Origin: Triops longicaudatus
Lineage: Eukaryota > Arthropoda > Branchiopoda > Notostraca > Triopsidae
DNA length: 64,000 nt
Direction: 5' to 3'
Assembly (NCBI GenBank): GCA_022885665.1
Contig: JAGQDJ010000011.1
Location: 1 to 64,000 of the forward strand
In this document: one piece after another, positions 1 to 13,900 of the stretch
Layout of the letters: every line of letters starts with the position of its first letter
Numbering within the stretch: position 1 is the first letter of the stretch
The notes under the pieces: model-generated
Told to the model about the DNA's origin: nothing
What the model saw: the letters and a program-made list of their open reading frames with translations, nothing else
Database searches by the model: none
Program-made: the position numbers and the translations under genes

Positions 1-702
1 ATATATATTAAAGTGTGTTTCGCTACAACGGCTTTGCCATTTAACGAATAAACTTGCTAAAGCCTGTACGGATGCACATATTCCGGTTTGTTTCTTCGCT
101 AAACGGCAAAGTCGATGTCATCACGAAACAAGCCACAAAGAATTGCGAAATTTAGGGATTTGAGCAATTGGCTTAGCTTATGCTGCCATCTGCTCCGTAA
201 CTTACGGACTAGGTAACATCTTCTGTTATAAAAGGGTACGAGCACAGAGTATACTCTTTGGGTACGAGCGATCCTAGACACAAAAGGGAAAGGTATCTTT
301 ATCGCCAAATCGTGTGTTCAAATCCTGCATACGACAGGAAATCATTCAGTACAATGTGCACTGTTTGATTCATGTTTCAAACAATTACTGACCTTAATTA
401 CCACATCCTTAATTGGCCGAGGCACCTTTCTAGCTTGGTACCGATCCGTTTACCCGTAACCTGATATAGGCTATCATGCTAGTCAAGGAAGCCGAGCTTC
501 CCGGGAAACAACTGAAAAGCAAGTTATAAGTACTTTAAGTGTTACGAGCCGGACAGAGCAGGAGTTAGAAGGCGTATTTTACTCAAAGGTCCCCTTTTAT
601 CAGTGTAAATATGCTTGCCGTTTAAGAGTAGAAAAGGCTTTTCAGCCCGAAAAAAACAAGGACTGTTTTGCTCCCTAAAGAGGCGACACCCCCATGAGCA
701 GA

Positions 703-891
703 GCAGACCCGTAGCCAGAGAGGGAGGTTAGGGGTGCCTCCCCCCCCCCCCCCGAAATTTTTGTTTTAAAATGGTAAAGATAGGTAAAACCCAAATATCC
801 AATAAAATTACATATTGAACCCCCAGCACCACGAAACTCTAACTCACCCCCCCCCCCCCTCCTTGTACCGAAATCCTGGCTACGGGCCTGC
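703..891. mobile_element. Short DNA-transposon remnant (MITE-like) with inverted ends
   Basis: The left end reads GCAGACCCGTAGCCAG (703-718) and the right end carries its near-exact reverse complement, CTGGCTACGGGCCTGC (876-891). Between them are two long C runs (about 739-753 and 847-859). No coding capacity. The size of 189 bases and terminal inverted repeats of about 16 bases fit a non-autonomous DNA transposon; no target-site duplication was established. Confidence 0.6.
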
Positions 892-1001
892 CCAGGAGAG
901 TCCAGAAATTCGGAAAGTACCCAAGTACGCGGGTTTCTTTATTAACATTAAATATGTTCTTGTAACTGAAACTAAACGAACTTTGAACCGTTTTCCTTGC
1001 C

Positions 1002-1035
1002 ACGATATTCAAGTCGATAGACGATATTCAAGTCG
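1002..1035. repeat. Short tandem duplication
   Basis: The 15-base unit ACGATATTCAAGTCG occurs at 1002-1016 and again at 1021-1035, a period of 19 bases. A simple local duplication in non-coding DNA. Confidence 0.7.
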
Positions 1036-1311
1036 TCATTGAGATTAATATTTAGAAGTAACAGCCTTAAAATACGACGTTAATCGCGACGATTGCGAAG
1101 TAAATCTGTTTCACTCAAAGCTATAATCCTCACAAATGTGCTCGAAACTAATTTTCAGTCAGATCGATTTTGACATTATGATCTTTAATACTAGGACAAG
1201 TTGTGCTAAATGCAATCAAGACTCCCTTGTAAAACGTGAGCAAAGCAACATGGAAATAAAATTTTGGCAAAATAAGTACCAAATATTTATCGTCAGGTTT
1301 CCGTATTCCGT

Positions 1312-1317
1312 TTTATT
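1312..1317 (-). promoter_or_regulatory. Possible polyadenylation signal of the KLF gene
   Basis: On the minus strand the hexamer AATAAA lies about 650 bases past the KLF stop codon. Such hexamers are common by chance in AT-rich DNA, and another lies at 938-943, so this is only a candidate 3' end. Confidence 0.2.
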
Positions 1318-1966
1318 ACAGGGACCTATTATCGAGTCATTAAAGACTTTGCGATAAAGGCAATTACATTATTTACAACACAGACACTTTCTCTCAACAT
1401 TCTACAGTCATGTTTTCTATACAACAACCGGCACAGTACAGCGAAAAAATGAAGAAAGGTGAGTTGGTTTCCCGCCATCCCCTTCAAAAAGGCAAAACTG
1501 AAACAACCAACACGAGCTCAGTGAAACATTTCCAATAGCCATGGCACCCGTCTCACTTGCTCACATTTACGTCTGGCAATGCGTCCCGTTTTGCGCGATT
1601 TACAATCACAAAAAGCAAATTGAGAAAGTCTCGATGAAAAAGTTGTAATAATGGACGGTATTTTTGTTTCCAAAAGCTGGTCGCGAAGTATTTTTCTCAC
1701 TCCAAAGGCAACTTCCAAGGCATAGGGTTCAAAGGCAACATGGTGTTCGAACTTTTTCGTTTTCGCCCAACAGGTGACATCTCGGGATGAATAACGTTTC
1801 TTCGGCACCTTCTCAGTTCTTCCTCTTGGCACCAGGTGAAATGAGATGAGATCGCCACACACTTGTTGATTTTTTTTAACGTTTCCATAAAGCAAGCTTT
1901 AAGTTATTTTTTGACAGGAAAGCCCTGAACCTCGACGAATAAGAGGATCGATGTCCATCCCGAGCG

Positions 1967-4900
1967 CTAGTGTCTCTTCATGTGCAGCGACAAATGATCT
2001 GATCGCGAAAAGGATCGTTGGCACAAATGGCACCGGAAGGGTTTCTGTCCAGTGTGCTTCCGGAAGTGTCGCGTAAGCTCGTCGGATCGTGCAAACTTCC
2101 ATGTGCAGCCATCCCACGTGCACTGATAGGGCTTTTCACCTGAAAAATGGAGAGAAGAACGTATTAGGAAAGTCCAAAACCCACCGTAGCTTTATCTAAT
2201 ATTAATTACAACCTATCAGTTATCATAGTTTATGTAACAGAGTTTATGAAACAGACGCAAAATCAGCAAGGAATTCAGGGGAACATTTAAGTTACAGACC
2301 AACATTAACTATACAAGATAGTAGATTTGACACGATAAATGCTATTATTAGCTAATATTAAAACATGAGTATCCAGGTATTTACTTCCTTCAACGTAACT
2401 TTCGCACTGTTGGTATTTATTGATAACAAACTGATATTTTATTTATTTATTTTTTTTTATTAAAAACTTAATATCTGAAATAACTAAACCAAACCGAGGA
2501 ACTAGGCAAGTAGAATTCGGATAGAGTTACCTGTGTGAGTTCGCTTATGTGCTTTTAAATGCGAACTTTTCGTGTACACCTTTTCGCAGCCAGAAAAGTC
2601 GCACTTGTGAACTTTCCGGCGACGTAATGAGTCTGTGTACTCCGTTAAACCTGGTGGGGTAGGAGACACTTCCGGTGAGGAGGTAATTCGTGAAGAAATG
2701 GAATGGTAGTTGTTGTTCAGCCGGTTGGAGCTGGAATGTGTTGAAATGGGTGACGTCGAATTGATGGACCATTGAGGCAAACTGGTCCTGGAGAAATAAT
2801 ACAAGACAGTAGAATGAATTAACAATACCAATGTTAACGTTCGGCTAATCTATAAAATCTGCTTTTCTTCGAGCAACAATGTATTCATTTAAGGGGGAAG
2901 TGGTTTCTTTACTCAAATTTTGAACTTACATTCAAGTAAGCCTCTAACCTTTTTAGGAAACCCTGCGGTTTCTGTATAATTTTGTTCTCTTTATAAATTA
3001 GAGCAGTTAGTTTCTGGCCGTAATAAGCTACTTCAAACGTAACCTGACTAGCTCGGAAAAGGTTAACATCGTCACTGTAAACTTTTCTACAAAATAAAGG
3101 TTACGTCCGGTTAATTTTAAACTTGTTCCTTTCGTAAACTGGTTCGGGCAAACCAGCCTCTCAGCAAAGGAATGAGGACAACATGAGAGGAGTTAAAAAT
3201 GAGACGTTTTATGTTTTGACTCATGACATCCGTCATGCGTTTCATTGCTCATTGACGTATATCACATCGCGATTAACAGCACTCCAGAATACCTAGAAGG
3301 GATCGTTGTCTCAAGTAAGAATAGTGACCATTACTGCCTCTCCAGGTAGGAACCCGACCATAACTATTAGTTTTAAACACATGAAACTGGAATAAAAGAA
3401 AGAAGAAAAAAGGGCGAATTCAAAAGATAAAGCTATACTGGTGTCAAGAAATAAACACTAACTGTTCTCCCTTCGGTAGTAACTGAAGTTCCTTAATAAA
3501 GAGCTGTTCTTATCCTATCTGGTCGATATGAGGCAGAGCAGCAGGGAACCGTTTTGTGAATGAGGGGCGTTGGCTTGTGTTGTATACGTTGGATATCCTA
3601 ACCTGATCCCGAGTGGTAAATGAACACCAGAGATAGGAAAATTGGTCTACTCAACAGACACCTACCTCGACAAAAATAAGCCAAAATAATAAATATTAAA
3701 AAAATCCTGACTTTTGTTGCAATTTACACTTCAAGCTTTCTTCTTCTCAAGTTACTTGTTTACTCTGTATGTATTTACGGGATGGGTGTGGGGGTAGAAC
3801 ACCTGACACAATGGCGTTTTTACCGCCTTTCTTACCACCCAGACTTTTCACAAAGTCTTTGGCAGCAACCAGGAGATGCCGGGGAATGATTTTCAAAAAG
3901 AAGATTGAAGGATGGCATCATAACTCAGGAGGGAAAACAGTCGGAGGTAACCAGAGCAAGCGCCGGCTTTAAGCTACTGTTCCTTGGATGCTTTTTCCTG
4001 GTCGGCTAGTTTTCGACGTATTTATGACTGGCACGATGAAAACGATGGACAAGCACCTCACATCTTTTCCTTCTTGCACATCTGCTTTAGTATGCCTATT
4101 TTCTTTAACACAACTGAAGATCGCTACCACACACTAACCTGCGTTTAGTAGAATCAACTTGGGCAAGTTGGAAGATTTACTTCTAATAAATTCTACACAA
4201 ATCGGTACAGAAAATCTTGTCATGAAATCTATAGCGTAAACACTTTCGTTATTCATACATTTTAAGTTTTCGATAAGGACGAACGTGTTATTTGGACCAT
4301 GGTCAGTATACGATTATGTCACTTGTCTTTTCATTTGCCCAAACGTACGGCAACGAACTTGGTTCACGCCAGATGACCAAACAGTACAAAAATCTTAGTA
4401 AAGCTGTACATTAATTATGTTCTATTAAAAGTGAAGTTACGTAATGTGATGTACAGCCTAAAAAATCTCACGAAAATGGTAGAGGTAGTAAGCTTACTCT
4501 ATACATACCAATGTGTTATTTCTTGCGAATTGTTGCGTTCGAAAAAAAAATAAGTACAAATCGAAGCTAAGAAGTCACACTTCTTCGCACTCGTAAAGCA
4601 ATACGGAACTGTAAGTTACAGACAATGCATTATGAACTTCCGAAAGCGAAGGCTACGTAACTGCATTGTCCAGATTATTCTTCTGAACTGCGTTCTTAGG
4701 TCCACTTGAGCAGAGGACCCCATAGCCCTCTACATAGTGCAAACGTAATGCATTTTTCCATTGCTTTTCTACGCCATTTTTTTTTTCGTTACAAGAACGG
4801 AAGATGGCAAAAAGTAGGCGGTGCACAACACGGAAAATAATCTCGTATTTTAATTCTGTTATATTTCAAACATAATTTAAAAATAATGTAGAAAACATCG

Positions 4901-7900
4901 AAGCCCGGTTCTTGGAATGATTAATGTGAAAAGCAATGAAAATGCAGTCCTAGTTTGCAAATTTGTATTTTGAAAAACTCTAGGATGTGAGCTGGATTTG
5001 ATACTCTTTTACACTACTGTTCGAAAGATATTTTGAAATATCGAACTAATTTCGTGATATGGCCCTCGCCATCTTTTGTGTTATTCGCCATAATAGCCTT
5101 CGGTGCACCGTAGCGTTAGGTTTTGTCTTTCTTCAGAGTATTACCACGACTCTCCGGTTTTTCGACTTTTTATCGCAGTTAGAGCTATGCGAGGGGGTAA
5201 ATTGTAAAAGTACAAGCGAACTTCACAACTTAGCATTTGTTAGCACAAATCAAGTTACTTACATTTCGTAGCCTGGCATTAAATAAGTGTCTTCGTCATC
5301 TTCCTCCTCCTCGTCATCCTCTTCTTCGTAGAGTTCAGCGTGATGTCTGCAAAAACGCACAACAATTTAGTTCACGGCTATGGAGCTTTCATTCTCTTAT
5401 GATATATGTATTCATACATTCCCCAAGAATGCAAAAGCGAGCTTAAATAAAAGCTTAATCTCGGACGAACACCACTGAGACAGGGAACGAACAACCGTGG
5501 GAACTTGGGAGTGAAAAATAATGAAAGCCAACATTTGGTCTTCTAGCCAAGTGAACCACCATTCCAAACGTTGTTTTTAGGCAAGGTGTATCAGATAATG
5601 GGTTAATAGCCAGTAGGGGCACGATTCATCTGACATTTTGACACGCCCTGGGTGCAACATGACTACAGTTGGTGGCTTTCCGAGTGGAACGATGGAGTCT
5701 TGAGCTCCTTTTCTCTCCTACACGATTTCCACCTTCGCCTGGAAGTTAGCGTGAGAAAATAAGATTGAGCGTACCCCGTCTAGTATGAAGTGTGAGATTT
5801 TTTTCCCGGGTTATTATTCAAAAATATGAAAGAAAAATAAAACTAAAACTGTGGCAGAAGACATGTGAAAATAAAGATAAATACCAAGGTATTATTTAGA
5901 AATTATTAAAAAAACGAAAACGGTAATGGGAATTTTATCAAAAGAAAGATAAATGCCAATACCCGCAGATTCAACGCTAGGGAAGATTTACTGTGAAACG
6001 AAAGACAAGGATGTTGCAGAAGTTTAAAAAAAAATGAGAAGAGATGCAAGAAAGGGTGGGTCAAGCTAGCTTTTACATCGCTTTTAACTTGTTGGACATG
6101 TTTTAAAGTTTTGGTTAGGACGTGCAAAGGCAGGTGTGCCAAAAAAAGTGTTGAAGACTCCTAAAAAGAATGAGTGGATTATCAGGGAGCGCAATGGTTC
6201 GAGTCTTTAATTACTAAGTCACGCATTTATGCAGATTGGGGGATTTGAAAGCCTTTTGTCATTCTCCGTCGTTCCATTTCCCTAAGGTTGATTTACCATG
6301 CGAACTACGCAAACTCCTAACGAAGCGCATCGTCAAAGCCCAGGGACACTGCTTGCCCCTCTACAGAATGCGCGTTTCTCATTCCTATAGCTTCGAAAGG
6401 ATTCGTTTCTAGGTACGAGATTCCAGAAAGTCCCGCACACGATAAGCGAACGCGTGTGCTCAACAAAAGGAAAGGCGTTCATCCTTGGCATTACTTGGAG
6501 GTGTATTTTTTGGAATGATCTCATGCAGATACACCTGTCTCAGAGGGAGGCTGGCAGTTGCTAAGGATTGCCTGCAAAGATGTAGGTAATCAGTACTCTC
6601 CCGATCCCCCTTCCTTTCAGCCACATAATACTCTCGCTCTTAACGGAATCCATAGCTCTCACGAAATAGGTCGTATTTCAAAACTGGAATTCAAAGTGAC
6701 GGCACAACTTTTTCGGACTTGGCAGCTCCTTCAATTGCTGAAACAGCAAACGATTTCAAAAATGTAAACTATGACAAATCTTCTACCAATATTAAAAAGA
6801 ACGATGACATTAGACAGGCTTTGGAACGGGGTCGACAGTCCTACAAATAATAAAACAGGAGTGCTCCTGTTTTCGTAAGTTTTCCACCTTAGAAGCTGTC
6901 AGAACTCCTGAAGAAATCATCCCGTTTTTATCATGAATACGTACAGAAGAAATCATGTTATTAAAGAGTTCGAAGTTTTACAGGTGTCGTTAATAGAAAA
7001 CGATACACAGTTAAAAAAATGATTTACGTACGGGAACCAACATGTTAAGGCGTAATGTTTGTAGTAACTAGATGGGAATTCCAGCAAGGGTAACAAATTT
7101 ATAACAGGGAGTTTTATTTTCCTTGCTCACGTGAAATTTATTGATTCCGAACTCGCATTAACTGTCAAGTAACTGACAAACCAACGATCTAATTGACGAA
7201 AATGACCTTATTCTGAAGTCGAAATCGCTGGCACAGATTTACACACGGTTACGGAAACTTCTGGAACGGTGAAAATTCTGCGAGATAGTTCTCGATTTCC
7301 TTTATAAATATGGACTGTCTAGTACAAAACCAAACTCAACAGTTAATCTGACGTTAATAATACAACCTATTCTTGTATCTTGATTTCTCTAAAAAATAAT
7401 AGTGACCGCTGTTTGAAATTTGGATTATCGTGAACTTCTTTTTATCAAAAGAACTACTTAACAGCTTCGCGTCCAGAAGCGTGAGTGATTTATTTGCCTT
7501 TTATTTTTCATAAATTGATTAGAAGGAATAAGTTACAGAGATTGTATACTTACACTGGGCTGTTCTTGATATCCAAGGGGATTAATTCAATCGCGTATGG
7601 AGAATCTGCAACACATAGAAAAAAAGACGAAAAACTTCAAATAAGAGTTATGCGAAATAGAATGGTTCAAGTGCACACCATCGTGCTTTGAATCGTGCTC
7701 AACCTTGGGGCCAAATTTACGACACATTAGCGATTATGTTACTCTTTTTTCCCCTCTCCGAATCGTTTCTTTGTCCTCGGTATCTTCTCCCAGTCTCAAC
7801 GTTTTTGCTAAAAGAGAACTAATTTGCGACACTGCCGAAGCTCAGCCACTTGAACGCACGCCATAGCCAAATTACCTTTTTCAGTTACTCTGCATATTAT

Positions 7901-10900
7901 ACTCATCAAGGCATAGATCCCTTCTCGTTTTCCCAAAAGTTCTCTCCCACGTAATTACGCGTCTAGCGCCTTGCGTCCAAAGAGCCATCATTAACCGCAA
8001 AATTTGCGCACCGAATCCCAACCCACTTAAATCTTACTTATTCACGGCCAATGAGAAGTAACGGGCCAAGTTGGAAAGAAATTGGGAGAGGGAGGGAGGG
8101 GGACGGAAGGAAAAGAGAAAACTCAATTACGTTAAGAGTTTTGCACATGGATTTTCCTACTATTAAACGTAGAGAGCCCCGCATAGATGCTTCATAACTT
8201 GGGTCACGATCTTGTTTGATGGGGCCTTCTTTTCCTCAGTTCCGAACCGAAGGAAACCACAACCATCACCCAGTTTTGGGCACGCAAGGTTATTCGTGCT
8301 TGACAGCCCCGAAGAGTAGCCTTATATCCAGGTAAATGGGGCAAAGAGCACAGTTTTTCCATGTCTTTTCCAGATACGATTCATTTGCATAGTAAATTAA
8401 TCTCAAAGTTCTGGGATACATTTTACCGATGCTATAAAAAGATCGAAGTCCGAGAAGGTTGCAAAAACTGCCCTTTCATCTGTCTGGTTTTTGCAAAAGT
8501 AGCTTCTAATGAGTATAAATTTTTGGTCTGTCACGCTAAAAGAGTTAAAATAATCACTCCTCATCTCTTTTTCATCAAAGACCAAACGAAAGTACTTTAT
8601 AGAATAAGTTATATTGGGCTTCTTAACCCAAATGGAGATTTGTGTATTCTAATTTACTGCCACACGTACTAGTAATTATTTCGGTGCTTTTCAAGGGAAA
8701 CCTTCTACTGAAAAGAAAACGCCTTTACTCGAAAAAATACATTATTGTTTTTCTACATCTCACGCATCTTTTATATAATTTATGGCGACAACTACGGAAA
8801 ATTCAGCGTATTCTTTTTGCTTCAATAGGATATCTCGAAATACAGTAATGAGCTCGCACCATTTTTGCCAGCAAATTGACGTCTGTCTTGCTAATCACCA
8901 TTCGCATAATTATATAGATATTTCTAATGCGGATTGGACTAAAAAGGGGAACTTGCATAACGTAACAAGGTTGCCTTGTAATTAACTCCATTTTCGAGAA
9001 TCTAAACAAAAGGAAAAGATTCGGTTATGTGAAGATTATACTCTGCATTGAAAACAAAACTAACTTTACCTTCCTCGCTAAAAGATATGTGTTGTGTCAA
9101 CCCGAAAACTTTGATGGGTACCGCATTTTCAAGCCAGTTGTGGCAAATTAGCAGTATTTTTGATCGGTATTTATGGTATAAAAACGACCAGAGCGTTACA
9201 TGGCGTGTTACAAACGACTCTTTGGCTACAAATTTCGCTAACGATATTTACATAATACACGTGCGGCACACTCGATAACTTCATTAGCTTTCTGACAAAA
9301 GCAAGTACTTCCTATTCAGGGAAGATTGTAATGTTCTTCCTGGAGGAAATTACCCCCGTAAGAGCTATTCTATCATAATTCTGCCAATTCTGCTTTGGAG
9401 CTTGATTTATGAAGGGCTTTGCGAAGCCAGTGTCCAGTTCCGTAATGTTGCACCTGGTCCAGGTTGTACTCATTAATCCGCTTAGAAGTGTTTTGGCGCC
9501 CGAAAGGGATGTGTGACAGCAATTTTGAGATTCCAAATGGTCCACTTATTGCTAATAATATATAAGCTGTAATCATGTGTCGGTTTTTTAATGCCACTCG
9601 TTCTGTAAAAAGCCCAAATCCTTGAGAAAACTTTCCATAACTTCTTATCCACCGTATCGTAAACTACCGGCAAGGCATCTATTGTATGGCGAATCATTAG
9701 CGGCTATTATGATGCGATCACGATCTGCTATAGATGTTAACCCTGGATTTGAAAAAAGATTTCATGGGCCTGTTAAGAAAGCAAAAACCTTTAACCGTGC
9801 CCATCTTTCGCAACTCCTTTACGGTTCCAAATTTTACGACCGTATTGAAAACCGATGAGCCCCTGAGTCGACTGCTTTCAATTCACTTTTATGGTGTAAG
9901 CTTCAGAAAGTAAAAGGGACTCCGGATCAGTTCGTGATTTCTTGTATGTATTTATTCCTTCGCTCGCTAGCTTGACTCTGGGAGGAAATCGCATGTTTGG
10001 CCAAGGTTAATACCAGCAAATTCAGGTCGCCTCACTTACAAAGTCACTCAAGATTTTTGTCTTCTTTATTTTTGTTCTATCCCAAACACGCAGTGATACA
10101 CAACTTTGCGTGTGTTTCTCGCAGTGCGGATTCCGGCTGCATAATGTAGTATATCCTGTTGAGCATAATTGCTCTCGTGGCATATGCATATGCTAATGAG
10201 ACTCGTTTTCCCTCGAAGAAGGTCCATTGAAGTCACTTATTTTAGAACAGAAATCGTGGGGCAATAAGAACAAGACTATTCTTTTTTATATCCCCGTAAG
10301 GTTAAAAAAGGTTGTACGGAGAATTGGAAGCACAGGTTGGAGCTATATGGCAATTTTTTCATGAGAGTACGATATTTTGGATCGTAGGAAAATTGAAAAG
10401 CTCCTCGCCAACCTTTCTAAATGCAGAGATCACGACTCAACCTTACACGTTTTACGTGTAGAAAAAGCCATCAATTTGAGGCACAAAAGAGGGTTTCGGG
10501 ACCGTTTCTCCAACGAGGCAAGATCGTGACATGTTATCTCAGACGACAAGACCCGCTAGAATGGTTTCGGTGTCTCTGCATTCAAAAAAGTGTCGCAACC
10601 AGAGCGATAAACGGAATTCGTGTATCCCACATGTGTGTTGGTGATGGTAAGCTTGCCAGTACACATGCCCAGAGATTGCGCCGCCTATGTGCATGCGTCC
10701 GCTACCAAAAGAACACTATGAAGGTTAAAGCTCTTTTTCTTGTTGCTCATTTATTTACACCCACTGACATTACATTGGCAGCACTTTCCTTAACTGACAA
10801 GGTAAACAAAATGATAACCATAAAAGTGTGGCATGCAAGCGTTATCTCTTCGTAAATGATTTTACACGACTCAGTCACAGAACCATTTCAAAGGTGGTGG

Positions 10901-13900
10901 ATATCTTTCAAACACTTGCACTTACCTAGACGCTTAAGCATATAAAGAATATTAAGAATATCAACGCCAAAGATATTTTAATTTTTTCTTAATATTTTAC
11001 AAAATATTTTAATTGTTAAAAAATATTCAAAGATATTTTAATTTTTACGTCGTTCGTCAATCGTACCTTCTAGATGAGCTAAGACAACTGGAAAATATTT
11101 GAAGAAACATGCCACAATGTACTACCAACAGTCACTTTCTTCCTAAAATCATGAACCAACAATTACGTGGGTTTCACCAAACCTCCCGCTGTTGTGCTAC
11201 GTTTATGTTCTATACATACCATCTACATTCAGTCTCCTATTTGTCACCCATTTCAAGCAGAGGGTCAACTCGCACTTATTTTTGAGTCCTAGAAAAATTG
11301 GTTGAAGCGCAAAAATATATCATTCACGTTGGACTAACTAGTCAACAAGAGGCTAATGTGGCTAAACCGCAATCCATTGTGAAAGATGCCGACCTGCACA
11401 AGCACAAGCAAGATGTGCTGCATTTGGGTTGAATTTCGGTTACTTTTTCCAAGCGCAGTGACAAGGCACTGGGTTAATTACTGGCGACCTTTTCAGGTTA
11501 ATTGCATCCTAAGTATAGCTCCGTTTACAGTCATGCTCCTTGTTTTTTAGATATATTCTTAACTATTTTTTAGCTATACACAGAACCTTGCGCTCTTTTC
11601 TGTACGTTTTTGAAATTTTCCACACGTTTTGACTTTGTCTTGGTTTCACATGGGTAATTGCGATGTTTGTTATTTTATGCTTTCCGAGAAGAAAAAGGAA
11701 GACAAAGCCGCATCCTATTCGGAGCGTTCTACTCGTTATTTACAACTTCAGCTAACCAGATAATTTGCTAAAGCAGTTCTATGCGCGTCTTTGCCCCCTC
11801 CCTCCCCACAAGCACAAAATATAGGTTCTCCAGTGAGGAGATGAGCTACAACTCCTCTTCAAGAAGAGAAAGGTGCGTTTTGGTGAGCTGATCTTGATTG
11901 CATGTGTGGTTCGTCAGCGAGCGCTCTGGCCGCCCTGTAATGAGCGCTAATGACATGGGCATGGTCAGTTAGTGAATTGGCTATGAGACGTGGAACGGCA
12001 GTACGAAGGTGGTCCCACGGCATGTAATACAGGGTAAGCGTTCCACATTAACGCTCCTAAAGACCTCAACGCGATAAAATTGGATTCCGAGCTTTACGTT
12101 TCGTTACTTAACATTGGAGGGAAATCATGTGCCTGAAAGCAGTGTTGAAAACGTTACGTGGCGTCTCACTTCATTATCACATACTAATGGGCTTTGCCCC
12201 CTTTCAGGACCTTGTCATTGATAATCAGTCGTATAAAAATTCTCAATCCTCGTACAAAAGATGACTCGCTTGGAGTTTTTTTAAGGGGCGAATAAATAAG
12301 CTATTATTATGCAGGTCCCATGTGAGTCAGGAAAGGGGTCGAGCTTAGCTATTGTCAATCTTCATGTCAACATTGAAAATCTATATTTTTTTCTTGTTTG
12401 GTAGCGTCTTGGGGGGCGTAACCACGATTTCTCCCTGGGCGGTGGCAAGCTATTGTCAAAAGTTCATGGGCGCGGTATAAAAGTCGTGCAATATGGGCTC
12501 GAGACTACGTTTCATTTTTGCTGCAGTTTTTCTCCGTGGTTTTCGGTGTCTAATTCTCCTTGACACAAGGAATTTATTGCTCATGTTCTTTTATTAATTT
12601 AATTCTTATACTTTTTTTGTCTTCTCCATTTCACAATACCAGCCTTGCGGTGAGGAACATAGTAATGAAATAACGTCCGCCAAAGGTCTTAGTTGAAAAG
12701 GAAGACCTTTGTTATAAGACGCCCATTGGGGAAGTCATTAGCTAACAGTCTATTAGAAATTGGGCTATCACGCCCAGGTCGGAGTCCCACGCTCGTGCGA
12801 CGACGACATTGTGGTGCTTTTCTTCACAAGCAGCGCAGAAAAAAGTGGAGCCCTCTTTTGCATCTCCGCGTTGGCAAAGACAAACATTCGCTTTCACGTC
12901 CGTGGGACGAGAAAAAGTTGGTCGAGCGTCGAATGTAATGCATTCATAATGCAACAATAGGTTTGGCCCCGGACAAAAAGCGACATGAGTTTGTCAACAA
13001 GGCGCGACAGGAGGTCACCACCGACAACATACCAACACCCTATGGCACGACTTGGATCCCAACGCATTGAATTTCTTGGAGAATCTTTCTGGGAGAAATT
13101 AGAACGCGAATGACCAAAGCCATTCGACAAGTGCGTTGTCAAACATGTCCTAAGCCCCTCTATTGTACGATATCAAGAAATCCATTGTTAGACAAGTCAG
13201 CAGAAAAAGATGAGCTAAGTGAAAGGGGGAAGGTGGTCTATACTTCACAGAGCCAAAGTGGACACTTGTTCCAATGTTCACGGCTTCCTGGTCGACGAGT
13301 GGGTTTCGTTTTGGATATTTGACAGGTTCAAGAAAGCGTTTCAGATAGTCCCAATGAGCCGAAACACGATATCCTTGCTTAACGCGTTAAGTTTAACGGT
13401 AAGAGCTGTGGGTTCGAGTTGCAAACGATAACTTTCTAAAGAGTACAAAGCTGTGTTGTGTACACGCTAAACCATCGCAAGGCGTCGCCATTCTAGGGAA
13501 GATGACACACTTTCTGGCTAGAAGAAAACGGCAAAGATAAGCCTCTTTGAGGTAAGATGAGCCACTTATAAGTGCTAATGCGAGACGGTCTTACACGTTC
13601 CGAAAATAGATAACTAGTTTACACGGAATGAAATGTTCCTTTTTCCCCTGCACGAAACCATATCCATCACCTGTTGCACGAACTCTTTCGTGGCAAGGAA
13701 CAATCAATCACTCATAGACAATCTTTGAGAATAAATGTAGCACTTGCTGTTTGTGTGTAACATATTTTGGGAAATTAAATATAGTACAGAATATCGACAA
13801 GTAATTAAAATCAAACGTAAAATAAACTTGTTATACTATTGATGTCATATTCTTGTGTAACAGATAAAGTCATTTCATAAAAATTGCGTTCAGCCCTATT

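Noticed and set aside
240..350. Possible tRNA (GTTCAAATCC, B-box-like)
   Set aside because: No A box or cloverleaf can be drawn around it.
10421..10855. 144-codon plus-strand open frame inside the KLF intron
   Set aside because: No recognisable domain, no splice context and composition like random sequence.
13395..13425. Possible tRNA (GGGTTCGAGT)
   Set aside because: Lacks an A box and acceptor stem; chance match.
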